Below are positions 51,401-61,979 of a stretch of DNA of 64,000 nt, piece by piece. The stretch lies in the NCBI GenBank assembly GCA_019321725.1, contig CM033119.1, positions 2,133,865 through 2,197,864 of the forward strand. The letters are read 5' to 3'. The stretch's first letter is position 1. Every line of letters begins with the position of its first letter. The translations under genes were made by a program, and so were the position numbers. The stretch comes from Paulownia fortunei. Lineage: Eukaryota; Streptophyta; Magnoliopsida; Lamiales; Paulowniaceae. The notes beneath the pieces were generated by a model. The model made no database searches. It was not told the origin of the DNA and saw only the letters and a list, made by a program, of their open reading frames with translations.

Positions 51401-54400
51401 ATTTGTTTTGCTTAAGTTTCCCTCTGTTTTGTTTTTTTTTTTTTTTTTTTTCAAAAAAACAAGAAGTAAAATTAAACATACGGTGAAACAAGGGCACCAA
51501 GCAGTGCAATGATATCAGCAGTAGCACCATTGCCACTTAGCTTAGGAATGAACATTCCTTTCATTACTTCTTTTACTGGAGGCTTCACATAGCTTAATTC
51601 CCCCAAAAAACATGCTGCCATTGTGAACACTAAAATTGCCATCAACAGTTCCAGCTTTCTCACCTACTCCATTTTAATTTTTCAAAAAAACAGATTAAAA
51701 ATATATGATAAAAAATATTACGTAACAAAATAAAGATTGAATTTAAAATATTACATATATTAATGTTGTTCAATTGTTGGGTTTGGGGGGGGGGGGGGGG
51801 GAGGGGGGGGGGCATGAACAATCTATTTTTCTTTTTATCTTTTCTCATGTATTTGTTTTGCTTAATTTTGCCTAAAATCGAATATTCCTCAAATTGATGT
51901 TTTAAGGTGAAATTTATTCTTAAATTTTGGGTTTTGTTAAGTTACTGTCCTAAAAATAATTTTCAAAACGTACATAAAGAACCAAAACCCCAAGTAAGCT
52001 ATCTTACATGAACAAAAAAATAATTTTACCGACAGTTGAGGCACCTAATAAATTTTCAATAATTAAAAAATATTACAAAGTGGTGAACTTGTAAAGTTGT
52101 CACTACTATTTAGAATGCGTCCGAAGTTTTTGTCCCACTTGCAATATAGATGATTAATGTATTAAACTTAATTTTCCCAGTACTTTTTCTTATTAATATT
52201 TTTGCTCACCATAATTTTTGGGGTATAAATTTAGACTTCATCGTATTTTAATTATAAATCTTTGTGCATTTAAAAATAGTAAGTTGTTATATATACGTGC
52301 AGTCATGTCACCTATCTCTCTTGACGTGAAAAATCAAGAAAAATCTTATTAATTCATCTAAACCCAAACAACCAGATTTTTTTGGATCTTGAGTGATATA
52401 TAAAATCAGCCTGAGAAATGCACAGTTGTTTAAAATGAGAAAAAACAAATATAAAATCATTAACTATTCAGCTTAAAGATAGACACAATACAAAAACTTT
52501 TTTATGTCCTTATATTTTAGATCTGACCCAATTTAAGAACATAATAGTTCGTTGACCACATGTTATTATTACTAATTTGATATTTTTTGTAAAGTAAATG
52601 TAAATAAAAATAAAGACAGATACAAAAAAAATAAAAATCATGCAGCGAGAGATTATCTTTGATGATACCATGATATAACTTTCGCTTTCTGAATTATTTC
52701 ACTAGTTCAACAAAAAAAGCAAGAAGAATTTTTTTTTTTGGAATTAATCAGCAATATGCAAAAGAAAAAAAAAACAAACTATATGATTCTAATAAAGTAA
52801 TAATAGCTAGAAGAAATGAAATGGGAAAATGAACTTTTTAGCATACGTAAATAACAAAAAGCATGCCAAATATGCGACTTCATAAGGACTTGCAAGACAT
52901 GTAGAATTTATCTACGCGAAAAGTAGATGGAATAAAGTTTAATAAGCCCGAAAAAAGAGCAATGGTACGTAACAACAAACTACGAAGTATTTATATGAAC
53001 TCTTTGCTAATAGTTTTTGTGATAAGAAAAAGCAATGTTATAAAGTATCCCTAATTAGGTTTTGATTTTATATAACTTAGTTCAATGCATGAGACATAAA
53101 TTTATAATCACATAATGATCCAGCATAATCATATGATTCAAGCACTAAAGTAACCTTAAACTATTAAAGAATGAGTCTTTGATAGTGATCAAAGTGAGAT
53201 ATGCCGGATTTAAAACTTATATGTTATGTTCACAAGTTATTTATAAGCTAAAAATTCATTCTCAATTTCTCATGATTATGTTGTTCATCATCATTCTCAT
53301 GTAATATTATTAATTGAAGTTGAGTAAGATATCAAATAAATTGATTCCATATTTTCGTAGTTAAGGAAGCCAAATGAATCAACTCCATATTTTTTTTCAG
53401 AAAAGTTCTAAGAGGTTTAGTTGAAATTAATAGAAGAGTGGTTGGAGACATACACCATATGGAGTTGATTAATATAATCGTTTTGAAGTTGACTAAGATA
53501 TCAAACAAATTGATTCCATATCTTCTAAGTTAAGCCATCCATGCAATGGACTAACTCCATATTTTCATAAAAGATTCTAAGAGATTTAGTTCAAATTAAT
53601 AGTAGAGTGGTTGAAGTACAAAGATATTTTAGTAAAATCATTAAATTAAATAAACCATATGTAGTTGATTAATATAAAGTATATATACTTACGCCATATC
53701 TCTGTAGTCCGAGCAAGAGGAGAGTACTAAAACCCGTGCAGAGAACCCCAACCCAAATTGGGATGTGGAATAATATATTAAGTGCAAATGCGGTTCCAAT
53801 CACTGGCAACAATAAATATAAATTCAAACATTAATAAAATTATAATCAAAGACTATGATTTGTTGAACGGAGTAAATTTAAATGCAATATTATATATAAT
53901 TTTAAGTAAAATATGTGAATATTGAACATGAAAATGTAAATGTATGTGTACATATATCAACAATGTGCATATATAACTTGTGAGATATGTTTATAGGCTT
54001 CTTAACTTATTAGGATTGAATTCTGAGAATCCTTTATTTGATTTTGATTGAAGAAATTATTAATTTTTTGTTTTTGACTTGTAAAAATGTAAATTTTTTT
54101 CTTTCTTTTTAAATACAATAAAAATTTATTTTCTTTAAATAAAAACTACCTCATGTAATTAAAATACTGCACCCCATTTGGAAAACGTGACTCTTTATAA
54201 CATGTTTGAAAATAAGTAAACTAAATATTTTTTTTTTATATTTTCACATATCAAATCAACTTGTCAACTTCAGGTCAAATTTTGCAAGTAGTATTCTAAA
54301 ACAGGTCCATATTTTCACCAAAAAAAATGAAGAAATCTTATTTCCATATTTTCCAAAGCACTATCTAAATCATTTCGTAAATTGAATCAACCTTAAATTT

Positions 54401-55067
54401 ACATAACCTCAATCTTCCTTACATATATCACAATATGGATAGAATTTTCGATTGGTACGGTTGAGAAGTGAAATAAAGTACACGAGACTTGTACACATAA
54501 ATTTATGTATATGTTATATGTGTGTGTATATATATATATATTATTTGTTTCAAATAGTGCAATACCTTCAGGAACGTCGGCAGCTATAACGGCAACCTCA
54601 GCCGAGATCCACAGGCAGTATCTCACAATTTTTGGATACTCAGCCTTGCACAGCTCAGACAAATGTTTGCCTGCAGTAAAACCCAAAATTTTCAACATAC
54701 TCCTTTCCTTTATTCTAACAGAATTCAGTCAGAAATTAATTATTTTTAACAGATAATGAAACATTAAATGCTGGTGGTGGTACCAGTGCTAACTCCAAGA
54801 TTTGCTGCAAGTGATTGAATTATCAGAATGAAGATAAATCCGATAAGGATCACCCATAGTAGCTGCATATACACAACAAATGAAATTTACATAAAACTTG
54901 TCAATTTGCATGTATTGAGATTATGGGATTGCATATATATTTTTTTAATGGATAAGAATTTTTTAATTACTTCATATCCATGGTTTGATCCAGCTTGCAG
55001 ATCAGTTTCCACTGTAATTTAGAGATCAATATTAGTGCCAAAAATATTCAATGAATAAAGGCTATGA

Positions 55068-55119
<52 letters not shown>

Positions 55120-55520
55120 AGGGACTTACAATTTCCAGGATCAAGGTAAGCCAATGAGACTAAGAAACCAGGGCCAACATATGACAAGAAGTTTCTCCAT
55201 CCTGGTTTCTGTGTACATCCAAATGTAAACAACAAAAATCAAGATTTCATTTAGAAAATCATCCTCCAAGAATAATTTATTGATCATCACAAAAAGAGAA
55301 AAAAAAAAAATCTAATACTATTTTATGCTGAGATGAAAGCAACAGTTAAGACATACATAAGAGACAAACACACAGACCAACTGACCTGTTGCACATATTC
55401 TTCTTCATCAAATTCTTCGCCGCGGGGCTGAACACCGCCGGGCGGTGGTGTCTCCGCCACAGCGACTATCCTGTGGCTGTTCCCACCAGCACTCCCTTGC
55501 TGCTGCTGCAAGCTTCCCAT
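48439..55520 (-). CDS. NRAMP5: NRAMP metal transporter, NRAMP5 type
   Basis: Thirteen exons join in frame with GT-AG borders: 55520-55386, 55208-55130, 55011-54971, 54862-54784, 54670-54566, 53802-53693, 51663-51482, 50927-50858, 49821-49648, 49548-49444, 49213-49082, 48971-48876 and 48768-48439, giving 545 residues. The ending [12 protein letters not shown] and the loop [14 protein letters not shown] match what I recall of rice NRAMP5, a plasma-membrane Mn (and Cd) uptake transporter. About twelve hydrophobic segments are visible. DPGN in helix 1 (Asp68, Asn71) is intact. The helix 6 MPH motif reads SPH (Ser243, His245), losing the metal-coordinating Met. [14 protein letters not shown] is the conserved transport motif. 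Exon 7 has a duplicate at 51227-51055. If Ser243 is real, metal selectivity is likely changed. Confidence 0.94.
51006..51426 (-). repeat. tandem copy A of the NRAMP5 exon 7 block (degenerate acceptor)
   Basis: A block of about 425 bases (51006-51426) duplicates the adjacent block 51427-51875, including poly-T, exon 7 and a poly-G tract. Copy A of the exon (about 51227-51055) matches copy B base for base over roughly 170 bases. Its 5' edge differs: after the TAG acceptor a small insertion shifts the frame. An AAAG acceptor 4-5 bases further in would restore frame while omitting three residues. The donor is intact. Confidence 0.9.
51352..51371. repeat. poly-G tract (first copy)
   Basis: About 20 uninterrupted G lie in the intron part of exon block A. 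A second, longer G-rich tract (about 51785-51812) occupies the same place in block B. Confidence 0.9.
51785..51812. repeat. poly-G tract (second copy)
   Basis: G run broken by one A, in the intron part of exon block B of NRAMP5. Confidence 0.9.
52080..54110. repeat. NRAMP5 intron 6/exon 6 segment, source of duplications further right
   Basis: This part of intron 6 together with exon 6 and intron 5 sequence recurs at about 61.98-63.85 kb, and its middle (about 52.97-53.69 kb) also at about 57.84-58.34 kb. It contains two tandem ~190 bp units (about 53.31-53.49 and 53.49-53.68 kb), each carrying 'gattccatat', 'actccatattttt' and 'gagtggtt'. Confidence 0.85.
55083..55118. repeat. (GT)n microsatellite in NRAMP5 intron 2
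   Basis: About 18 GT repeats directly follow a short TA run and lie just downstream of exon 2's donor (minus strand) at 55129. Confidence 0.95.
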
Positions 55521-55689
55521 ATTTCTGCTATATAAATCCGTGTGTGTATTTCTTTCAGTCTATTAACTAACTTGGAATATGATCATTTACATACCCTTTA
55601 TTTATAGTGCATGAACAATATAACCTGTCCCAAAACACATTTCATTTCATTAACAATTAATTTATATTTTTGCAGAATATGTATCGAAA

Positions 55690-55863
55690 ATTAGGGAAAC
55701 CACAAGAAATAATAAATCTCTTTACTACATAAGGCCCCTTTAGACTAAGGTGCCCTTTGCCCCTGTCATCTTCCTGGATTGGCAGTATTTTCTTCAATAC
55801 GAGGTCTCCCAGCTGAAATTCCCCGGGCGAACCTTCACTTGATCTGAATCGCAGTTGATTCAA
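55690..55863 (-). mobile_element. Ty3/gypsy integrase C-terminal remnant
   Basis: An open frame on the minus strand reads QLGDLVLKKILPIQED, then GKGHLSLKGPYVVKR. This is the familiar C-terminal segment of Ty3/gypsy integrases (GDLVLRK ... GKLGPNWEGPYVV). Nothing else of the element is recognisable nearby; there is no reverse transcriptase or intact LTR. Confidence 0.75.
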
Positions 55864-56332
55864 TGAGGGCGACCATGAAAGTCACCGAACGGGTTAGTCT
55901 TGTCCTTGAGTTTGTCCTAGGGTTTAAATAATAGAAAAAATCGTGGGAGGACGATTGCACATGTCCCAGGGAAGACACGATTTCTTCTATGCTACGTCTA
56001 TGAGAACAGTGAGTTAATTTAGTATTATTTCTGGACATATTTTATTCAAGCATTAAGGGGCTTAATGTTTTTTTTTTAAACCCCAGTTGTACGGGATTCT
56101 TTGGGTTCAATGAGTGAGACCCCGACAGTCACCGAATGGATCAGTCTTTTTCTTATATTTGTCCTGGGTTTTAAATAAAAAAGACGTGGAAGGACGTAGC
56201 ACATGTCCGGTGCAGCAATGATTCTTCTATTCTAGAAGATTAGTGAGTTTTTCAAGTATTATTCCACACATATCTTGTACAAGGATTAAGGGGTTTTAAT
56301 GTTTTTTTCTTAACCCCAATTGGACGGGATAA
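55856..56332. repeat. two tandem ~235 bp units next to the gypsy remnant
   Basis: Units at about 55856-56093 and 56098-56332 share 'cagtcaccga', 'gcacatgtcc', 'cagtgagtt'-like sequence and a terminal 'aaggggcttaatgttttttt ... aacccca..tgtacgggat'. They are probably part of the same retroelement remnant. Confidence 0.75.
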
Positions 56333-56339
56333 TTTTTGG

Positions 56340-57835
56340 AGTTACAATAAAGAAATACAGATTATATATAGTTCAAGATTTGTAAGAGAAATAAAAATTG
56401 TGGTAAAAATCGAAATGGGAGATGGAAGGTCACTGTCTAACCAAAACCACATATACAGGGAGAAAACTTAAGGAACTTTGGACTTTTGAATGTAATAACA
56501 AAATGTTAGAAAAGAATACTTTTGATTTTGAACTACATTTAAAACTTTTTTAAAATTTTCGCTTATGTTGTGTAGGAATATGCGATCGCATTTAGTTTCA
56601 ATGCTTTTTTTTTTTTTATATACTTTTTCTACGAAAATGTGATTGGAATTAGTTTCCATACTTTTTTTCTTTGGTAAGTTCTAGATCCAAACATAGGTGA
56701 ATAATGAAAATGGAGAACTTGTAATTTGGTTTACATCATCATATGCGAAATTTGTGTGGACATAAAGAGATAAAGATGGTAGACCTATGTAGCATATAAC
56801 TTGATCAGATTAATTTGAGATCCAAAAAGATTAATGGTGCAATTTTTGTTGGGTTCACATACCTGGCATAGTAATTTTAAAATTTTCGATATAGAATAAT
56901 AATTATGACATTCATAATTAACCAAATTATTTCGTTGCTACGGCAATTGGATGGATTATGTGAAATTTAATCATCATGTAGGAAGTTAAGGATTCACATC
57001 TTTCTCACTTCCGGTTGATAAAGATGTTTTTATACGATTCAATTTGTTTTGTTCCTCAACTCAAATTCCTTACCGATTTGGAATTGATTTGCCTTATGAC
57101 TCCAAGTGTATCCCCTTTATGGTGTATTCATACTTTGATGGATTAATAGACATAATCAAAACTTTTAAGCTCTTTCAAAAACCATTCACTGATTGAATTT
57201 GTGCTCTGAAAATTTATTTTCTCTATGATTAATATCTAATCTAGAAGGAAAAAAGAAAAAGATAGTAAAATCTCAGAGTTTACGACCAATTCATTCAATA
57301 ATTTCCTTTTTAGAGGATAATTTTTTATATTTAAATTTTGTGTTAGATATATTAATACTCCACACTGTCCATGTGGAAATCTTAGTTCAAACTCTTCTCT
57401 GTTGGGTAAAAGATGCCTCTTCTTTGCATTTATTATGATTTTTTTCTCAACGAGTACTGTAATTAAAGTCGACTATTAAGTTGATAAATCATTTACTTAG
57501 TTGAACATTGAGTGCTACTTTGATCTGCTAGAGACTCTAAGAAGTCAGATAAGTGAACTCTTTGAGTAATGCAACAGAAGTACTTAGAAAATTATTCAGA
57601 TGTCTATTTTGTATGGTGTGCAACACAATTGAATGTTATGAACAAATAAATAGAACTATAGAAATGTAAATATAGAAAAATAAATAAAATAATAATTTTT
57701 ATAGTAGTTAAAAGGTGGGGTATTATTTTACATCTACTCTTTTCCTATCATCCAGTAGGAATCCACTAAAATAAATTAAAACTTATAACCAAGTCATATC
57801 TAATACAACAACTTAATTCTCCAAACTAAGCAAAA
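56340..57835. other. intergenic DNA without a recognisable gene
   Basis: AT-rich sequence with short frames only. I see no feature that can be supported. Confidence 0.5.
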
Positions 57836-58345
57836 TGATTTCTTTTCAACAATGATATAGGGCAACAAACCACAAAGTATTTATCTGAACTCTTTATTAA
57901 TAATTTTTATGATAAGGAATAACAAATGTTATTAAATATTGCTAATTAGGTTTCTATTTAACATAATGAGGGGAGTTTTATGTAAGTTAGTTCAATATAC
58001 AAGATATAAATATATAATCACGCAATGATCAAGCCTAAGCATATGATTCAAGCACTAGATGTGCCGAATTTAAAACTTATTATATTACGTTTATAAGTTA
58101 TCAATAATATGCAAACTCATTCTCATGTTCATTGTGATTTTCATGTAATCTTATCATTTTGAAGTTGACTAAGATATCAAACAAATATATTTTATACTGT
58201 TAAATTAAAGTTAAGCAAATCATCAAATGAACCAACTCCATATTTTTAAAAAAAATTCTAGGAGGTATAGTTCAAAATTAATAGAAGTGATTGAAGTTAA
58301 AAGATACTTTAGTAAAGTTATAAAGTAAATACACTTACATCATAT
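57836..58345. repeat. partial copy of NRAMP5 intron 6
   Basis: Matches about 52.97-53.69 kb and 62.74-63.42 kb. Shared landmarks include 'acaaagtatttat', 'ctttattaataa..ttttatgataagg', 'gctaattaggttt' and 'gcatatgattcaagcact'. It contains one copy of the ~190 bp unit and lacks exon 6. Confidence 0.8.
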
Positions 58346-58430
58346 ACTAATTAATTTAAAGTTATAATTAAATTATACTATATATAATGATTTATAAGTA
58401 GTACAAATATGTATGCAAAAAATATATGGA

Positions 58431-58761
58431 CTATGTTTTGTTATGATTTGGGTATTTTGGAGAAAGTGTTTTGGGGGAATATGTTTTGAAAGAATATATT
58501 TTGGGAGAATAAAGAGAGAGTGAAAGTAATGTTTATTTTTATATTTGGAGGGGACAATTTGTACTGTAATAATCTTGTCATGTAATATTGTGTTGGATAA
58601 GTGTTGTCGTGTTATAATAATTGTATAATGTAATGATGTTGATATATAGTAGGTCCTATTTTATTTTGGAAAAGAATGAATTTATTTTGGGGATGGAGAA
58701 ACAAACATGATCTTGTTCTGGAGGAAAAAAAATATTTTTCGGGATTGCAAACAAACATAGC
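58431..58761. mobile_element. MITE-like element, hAT type suspected
   Basis: The ends ctatgttttgtt and aacaaacatag are inverted to each other. Internal sequence (gtgttttgggggaatatg) matches the reverse complement of part of the element in OGG1 intron 1. No coding sequence. Confidence 0.5.
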
Positions 58762-59639
58762 TACAAAGTATAAGTTAAGAACGAATCTCTTCATGATTTT
58801 ATTTATTTATATTTATTTTTTAGTTGAAAAAAAAACCTTTGTTCAGCATGTATATTAAAATTTAAATACTTTTTTTAACAAAAATCCTCAGTTCATCCTA
58901 AAACGTCAATCCTCTGAACTTTGTAATTGTATTCATATAAAAATATCAACTCAAGAGTTTACATTAATTCCTTTTGAGTTATGAAAATTAATTCAAATAT
59001 TCTTACAACTATTTTTTACTTGAAGTTTCCAATTTATATTGATTTATATCAACTTTATAAAAGTAACTTGTAATCTAAACAATAGAAAAAAATTAAAAAA
59101 GTATTGACAGTATTTTGTTCGTGACTCAATATCCATGTCAATATGTTACTGGATTAAAGGAAGACAAAAATGACGTCAACAACCAAAAAAAAAAAAAAAA
59201 AAGAGAAACTTCATATGTATTTTGAAAATTCAAAAAAAAAACGCAAAAAATGTTATGAAATCAAATAATGAGAGACATCTCAAGCCATGAAAGTTCAAAT
59301 GCAATGAATTTTAATAATATAAATTTATAGAGTAAGATTTTTTTGAAGAATTTCTAATTTGTTTCTTTAACTACTACATTCAACTTTTTATGTTGATTAG
59401 TTTGATTTTTCATTCATTACATTAGAAATTTATAAAAGTATTAGATTTAATTACAAATCATGCAGAATTTTAGTAAGATCGTATGTTTTATTAACCGTAA
59501 CTTTTGTAAATAAATCATTAATGACAAAAGAATATTTATTTGGAGAGTGAGAGTTTTGTTTAAAAACATTTGCAATTAAAAGTCAAAGTACAATTGTAAC
59601 AAGCATCAACTTAGAAACTGGAGTAATATTTTTCACTCT

Positions 59640-60025
59640 ACTTCTATTATGAAAATTTTCTATTATAATATGTTTTTTAGCCCGTAGTTTTTACTAATAA
59701 CATATAAAAATGTAAAAATATTTTTATTTTCAATTATTTTTTGAGATTGTTTTTTCACAATACAATATAATATTAACTCCCTTTTTTCACCAAACAAAAA
59801 AAAAAAACTATATCATGTAAATTAAACTACATCGTCGTGTTAACATCAACAAAACACCAAATTTGAATTAGAACTTTTCTATTCAAGCAAGGCAATCCTT
59901 GCAACTCCTCTTCAAATGCTCCGACTTTGTGCAATGGTAGCACATATCTTTTTTTATCCGAACTAATCCCTCTAGCCTTGCCCATTTTTGCCTTTTGTTT
60001 CTTTTGAGAACTCTTTGGCATTCCT
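59640..60025 (-). mobile_element. Ty1/copia gag remnant with CCHC zinc knuckle
   Basis: On the minus strand a basic stretch (PKSSQKKQKAKMGKARG, about 60019-59965) precedes a CX2CX4HX4C zinc knuckle at 59942-59901 (CYHC, then H and C at the expected spacing), followed by a stop. The two parts read in different frames, so the copy is broken. The layout is that of a copia-type gag C-terminus. The plus-strand-downstream part recurs at the right edge of the window. Confidence 0.7.
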
Positions 60026-60289
60026 TCTATTAGATCTTTTTGTCATAGACTAGGAAGAACTAATAAATAAATTAGGCGTTTAACAGTTAGAGTTTCCCAT
60101 AACATTTTTACAACATTTGTAGGAGGTTTTTCTACAATACTTGTAGAATGTGCATCTACCACTTTCATTATAGGTAGTGTAGGCATTACCCATTCTAGCA
60201 GTAGCAAATGTAGAATATGAAAGGTGGGATTCTCGGTTTATTAGATCAATGTTTTTATAATTAGATCGATGATTAAACTGCTCTTGTTA

Positions 60290-60620
60290 AAATTAACAGT
60301 TCAACCGGTCGGACTTGTTCAATCAACGGTCGGACCGGTTTAATGAAAATTAATTATATTTTCTTATTTTATTATGTAAAATGATAATATAATAAATTAA
60401 TTGTTATGCAATACATTTTAAATGTAAAAATAAATATAACAAAATACAAAATTTAAATAATCAAATAAATATAACAAAATATCAAATTTAAACTTTATAA
60501 AAATTAAAAAAAAAATAAAAATCGGTCAAATCGATTTTGGCCGGTTAAACCAGTTAAAATGGTTTTTGGGCCTAATCGGACCGGACCGACCTCCGATTCC
60601 TGGTTGGACAGGCCGGTCCG
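60290..60620. repeat. dispersed repeat with GGTCGGACCGGTT-like ends
   Basis: Its AT-rich core is the reverse complement of sequence at about 1.2-1.32 kb and 1.82-1.90 kb (ttacataatataataaaaaatataattaatt family). It is bounded on both sides by accgg/ccggt-rich motifs. Likely a non-coding dispersed repeat; the open frames over it look fortuitous. Confidence 0.6.
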
Positions 60621-61975
60621 GTTCGATTTTGAAAATATTGGATTAGATGCTTCATTTAGAGCAGCTTTAGGCGCTTTCACAACATTTGCAAGAGCTATTT
60701 CTACAACTATTGTAGAAACTTTCAATAAAACTCCATCTTTTTAAATTCGAGAACTATTCTTAAATTTCAAAATTAATTCAGATAGAGCAGGCTGTTGAAC
60801 TTGTTAGTGTCTACTATAGATAAGTGGAGTTACTTAGTTGTAACCATTATCTTTATAAGAGGGACAGAAAGTTAAGCCCATTTAATTAAATATCTCATTT
60901 ATAATTATGTTTTTGATCATAAGTATATATCACTATTTTACTCGAATTTTATCACCCTCATAATGAAGATTCAAAAAATTTAATTTTCTAGTGGTTTGGG
61001 GTCCAATTGATTTCATCAAACACTCCAAGTTTATAAGCCCGTATGACCAAAACCAAAATGTAGTCAACACATTGAAAATTGGATCCAATGCAACCCTAAA
61101 AAAATTTTGTCAAACGTTTCGTATTGACCCCGATTTTATGAACCCCTATGATACTTAATGTCAAACAAGATCCATCAAATATCCATACAGGTGGAGAATT
61201 AAACGTCCCATGACTCGTGGCCTATGATGAAGACGAGTCCATTCCATAAATATCACAGTGCTTAGTAGTAGTCACAACTTGCCTACACTTAACACATCTC
61301 ACGACTACAACCAACAGACAAAATATAATACTATATCCCATGTCACTACTTATGATGGAAGATATGAATAATTATGTTCAATTCAATTTTACTTATATTC
61401 GCTTGATATCAAACCAAACAATCTTAATTTCCAACTTAAAAAACAAAATATTCCGAATGAGGGAAGTACTAGGTTTCTCATGCAAGGCATCGTCAAATTT
61501 TTATCTTGTTCATTTAACGCACTCTATCCTAATTGATCGTAAACGAAATATAAGCATGCCTTAAAATGCCACCATTTTAAGTCCTGCAAGGCTGCAAGTA
61601 AAGGAGTATGCCCTAGTATGGCTGTTCCTACTAATTTATAAGCTCTTTTTCAAAAGGTCTTAACTAAGTAACTAACTACGTATATTCATCTCATTTGGAC
61701 ATAAATAAAAAAGTCAACCTCAAGTATCCCCAGACAGAATTAGATTGGACATAAAAATTGGTAATATGGGCTTTGGGAAAACAACGCCAACCAAATACTC
61801 CAATATAAAATAGGAGAAAAGTCAACCTCGGAACCGACCAGACAGATTGAGATTTGACCAGACAGATTGAGATTTGAGATTGGTAAACGCAAAAGGACAA
61901 GAAAAGAAGCCGTCTTTAAATCCCTCTGACTCTGATTTTCTTTTTTTCTGCATCAAATTCAAAAGCTTGAATGTA
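60620..61975. other. intergenic DNA without a recognisable gene
   Basis: A short direct repeat (gaccagacagattgagattt, near 61837-61876) is present. No gene, RNA or transposon coding sequence could be supported. Confidence 0.5.
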
Positions 61976-61979
61976 AATT

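Noticed and set aside
60559..60744. 61-codon plus-strand frame ending in a Thr/Ala-rich segment
   Set aside because: It begins within the CCGGT-rich dispersed repeat and shows no family resemblance.
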